Positions 12,988 through 14,430 of a stretch of 14,430 nt of DNA are shown here, piece by piece. Below the pieces are notes generated by a model. The model ran no database searches and was not told where the DNA came from. It saw nothing but the letters and a program-made list of their open reading frames with translations. The stretch covers positions 1 to 14,430 of the forward strand of contig JAZDOR010000193.1 in NCBI GenBank assembly GCA_043798435.1. The letters run 5' to 3'. This DNA comes from JAGUXG01 sp043798435 (lineage in GTDB: Bacteria; UBA9089; UBA9088; JAGUXG01). Within the stretch, counting starts at the first letter, position 1. Each line of letters opens with the position of its first letter. Position numbers and translations under genes: made by a program.

Positions 12988-13262
12988 TAGTTATGAGTTA
13001 TGAGTTATGAGTTATGAGTTATGAGTTATGAGTTATGAGTTATGAGTTATGAGTTAAACTCTAAACTATACACTCTAAACTATACACTCTAAACTCTAAA
13101 CTCTTTTGAGTTATGAGTTATGAGTTATGAGTTAAACTCTAAACTATACACTCTAAACTATACACTCTAAACTATACACTCTAAACTCTAAACTCTTTTG
13201 AGTTATGAGTTATGAGTTATGAGTTATGAGTTAAACTCTAAACTATACACTATAAACTTACT
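12988..13262. repeat. GAGTTAT heptanucleotide array between nusG and rplK
   Basis: The whole spacer is built of 7-bp units in three blocks. Block 1 has 8 perfect GAGTTAT units (12995-13050), block 2 has 3 (13108-13128) and block 3 has 4 (13200-13227). Each block ends in the palindromic hinge GAGTTAAACTC and passes into AACTCTA, AACTATA and CACTCTA units: 6 full units in block 1 (13057-13098), 8 in block 2 (13135-13190) and 3 plus a decaying end in block 3 (from 13234). Blocks are joined by the small hairpin AACTC TTTT GAGTT (13099-13112 and 13191-13204). The two unit types are complementary at 5 of 7 positions, so each block can fold back. The array ends 3-4 bases before the rplK ATG. No terminal repeats or coding sequence are seen. 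Confidence 0.95.
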
Positions 13263-13265
13263 AAG

Positions 13266-13694
13266 ATGGCAAAAATAACAAAAGTATTAAAATTACAGGT
13301 TCCAGCACAGAGGGCAAATCCAGCACCTCCAATAGGTCCTGTCCTGGGTCAGGCTGGGGTAAACATCATGGAGTTTTGTAAGACCTTCAATGAGAAGACA
13401 AAACAGATAGAAGAAGGGCTGATAGTCTCTGTTGTCCTCACCGTCTATGATGATAGAAAGTTTACCTTTATCCTGAAGAGCCCACCTGCCCCTATTCTTT
13501 TAAAGAAGGCAGCTTCTATAGCAAAGGGTTCGGCAAACCAAAGAACAAATAAGGTTGGTAAAATAACAAGGGGGCAACTACAGGAGATAGCCAAACAAAA
13601 GTTAGAAGACTTAAATACCCAGGATATGTCTTCTGCTATAAAGCAGATTGAAGGCACAGCAAGGAGTATGGGAATTGAGATAGTAGAATCGTGA
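13266..13694 (+). CDS. rplK: 50S ribosomal protein L11
   Basis: This 142-residue protein of the GTPase-associated centre contacts elongation factors and 23S rRNA. The N-terminal domain has the family's proline-rich PAQRANPAPPIGPVLGQAG (13-31) and NIMEFCKTFNEKT (33-45). The C-terminal RNA-binding domain has PPAPILLKKA (73-82) and ends GTARSMGIEIVE. The length is normal. The leader before ATG 13266 is the end of the heptad array and carries only TAAG, no real Shine-Dalgarno sequence, so initiation may depend on reinitiation or on the folded leader. It precedes rplA, as is normal, but is separated from it by a repeat element. Confidence 0.97.
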   Translation: MAKITKVLKLQVPAQRANPAPPIGPVLGQAGVNIMEFCKTFNEKTKQIEEGLIVSVVLTVYDDRKFTFILKSPPAPILLKKAASIAKGSANQRTNKVGKITRGQLQEIAKQKLEDLNTQDMSSAIKQIEGTARSMGIEIVES

Positions 13695-13699
13695 ATCGG

Positions 13700-13711
13700 A
13701 AAAGGTGATAA
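13700..13711 (+). repeat. 12-bp direct repeat, left copy (possible target-site duplication)
   Basis: AAAAGGTGATAA at 13700-13711 is repeated exactly at 13892-13903, directly flanking the dispersed element. The right copy contains the rplA ribosome binding site. The left copy lies 5 bases after the rplK stop. Confidence 0.85.
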
Positions 13712-13891
13712 TAGTCAGATAGTGCAAGAAAAGGAGATATGGGGAAGGTTAATAGAAGTCAGAATTCAGGAGTCAGAATACAGAATTTAATATTCTTAAT
13801 TCTGGATTCTGTATTCTGGATTCTCTCTCGTTTCCCCATTATCTCCTTATCCCCCTTTCTTACAGTTTTGATGTATAGTCTGAATACTTAC
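13712..13891 (+). repeat. Dispersed hairpin element, copy 3
   Basis: It lies in the same orientation as copy 1. Shared blocks in order are GTGCAAGAAAAGGAGATATG (13722-13741), GGTTAATAGAAGTCAGAATT, mirrored heptads (TCAGAAT, ACAGAAT, then ATTCTGG, ATTCTGT), TTTCCCCATTATCTCCTTAT, CTTTCTTACAGTTTTGATGT and TGAATACTTAC. The right end, reverse complemented (GTAAGTATTCAG), matches the left end (ATAATAGTCAG, which starts in the flanking repeat) imperfectly. It interrupts rplK-rplA, normally one of the tightest ribosomal gene pairs. Confidence 0.85.
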
Positions 13892-13903
13892 AAAAGGTGA
13901 TAA
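13892..13903 (+). promoter_or_regulatory. rplA ribosome binding site within the right 12-bp direct repeat
   Basis: AAGGTGAT in this copy sits about 7 bases before the rplA ATG at 13906. The same 12 bases occur at 13700-13711 on the other side of the repeat element. Confidence 0.7.
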
Positions 13904-13905
13904 AT

Positions 13906-14430
13906 ATGGTAAAAAGTAAAAGAGAAAAGAAGATAGAAGGGCTTTTTGATAGAAAGAATCTTTATGAACCTAAGGAGGGTCTTGAGATTCTGAAAAAGGC
14001 TCCTGCTGCAAAGTTTGATGAGGCTATAGATATCGCAGTAAAGCTCGGAGTGAATCCAAAGCATGCTGACCAGCAGGTTCGCTCAACAGTGGCGCTTCCA
14101 GAAGGCACAGGAAAGACAAAGAGAATTTTGGTCTTTGCTAAAGGAGAAAAGGAGAGAGAAGCAATAGAGGCAGGTGCAGATATTGTTGGCTCAGAGGAGC
14201 TTATTGAGAAGGTAAAACAAGGATTTCTGGACTTTGATGTAACCATGGCTACACCTGATATGATGCGTCAGGTTGGTCAAATTGGAAAAGTCTTGGGTCC
14301 CAGAGGCTTAATGCCAAACCCAAAGTCAGGCACTGTAACCTTTGAATTGGCAAATGCCATAAAAGAGATAAAAGCAGGCAAGATTGAGTATAGATGCGAT
14401 GAATATGGCATTGTCCATGCAAGCATTGGA
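13906..14430 (+). CDS. rplA: 50S ribosomal protein L1, 3' end outside the window
   Basis: This protein binds the L1 stalk of 23S rRNA and in many bacteria also represses its own operon through a leader RNA mimic. The 175 codons present cover the first three quarters of the usual 225-235 residues. Conserved blocks are KFDEAIDIAVKLGVNPKHAD (38-57), QQVRSTVALPEGTGK (58-72), DVTMATPDMM (about 110-119) and GKVLGPRGLMPNPKSGTVT (126-144). The frame is intact up to the window edge. It starts at the ATG with a good AAGGTGAT site upstream. Insertion of copy 3 just before this site may have separated any leader-based control from rplK. Confidence 0.96.
   Translation, partial: MVKSKREKKIEGLFDRKNLYEPKEGLEILKKAPAAKFDEAIDIAVKLGVNPKHADQQVRSTVALPEGTGKTKRILVFAKGEKEREAIEAGADIVGSEELIEKVKQGFLDFDVTMATPDMMRQVGQIGKVLGPRGLMPNPKSGTVTFELANAIKEIKAGKIEYRCDEYGIVHASIG

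Noticed and set aside
12988..13262. CRISPR array
   Set aside because: Units are 7 bp, adjacent and without unique spacers, and no cas genes are near. It is a tandem heptad array.
13962..14246. Reverse-strand frames over the ribosomal genes, here and elsewhere
   Set aside because: They lie opposite highly conserved coding sequence, have serine- and phenylalanine-rich shadow composition and show no motifs.

Overview
This is bacterial chromosomal DNA, AT-rich, from a lineage I cannot place to phylum. There is no 16S gene. The right-hand 2.5 kb is the conserved bacterial order L33, tRNA-Trp, SecE, NusG, L11, L1. The repeat-filled spacers, a secreted subtilase with a FlgD/Por-type C-terminal domain and a GTP-type PEP carboxykinase would fit an uncultivated candidate phylum, but that is inference.

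Region 1 (1-6435) is a worn defence island. It holds a 5'-truncated Eco57I/type IIG-like adenine methyltransferase, then two tightly coupled genes: a 291-aa PD-(D/E)xK-like protein and a 1077-aa superfamily 2 helicase. Size, order and motifs make the pair a candidate Hachiman-type (HamA/HamB) system. The nuclease-like partner reads E-V-M where E-x-K is expected. Downstream lies a graveyard: a frameshifted start of an unknown gene, a second methyltransferase C-terminus carrying an inserted palindrome and a stop, and the start of a DUF3800 gene. The two methyltransferase C-termini share 47 identical bases in direct orientation, so the helicase pair sits between direct repeats.

Region 2 (6436-10138) holds a 747-aa reading frame that joins a siroheme-synthase-type dehydrogenase to a secreted subtilisin-like protease with no stop codon between them. 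A PP-loop/DUF814 protein follows, bracketed by two inverted copies of a roughly 200-bp dispersed element.

Region 3 (10087-11914) is pckG with a good sigma70-type promoter and a strong ribosome binding site.

Region 4 (11935-14430) is the transcription/translation operon, started by a promoter with a perfect -35 box. Two spacers in this normally compact operon are filled with repeats. Between nusG and rplK there is a 270-bp array of 7-bp units. Between rplK and rplA a third copy of the dispersed element is flanked by a 12-bp direct repeat that contains the rplA ribosome binding site. Both repeat families are built from 7-bp units followed by roughly complementary 7-bp units, so both can fold into long hairpins. 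This is the most unusual feature of the window.
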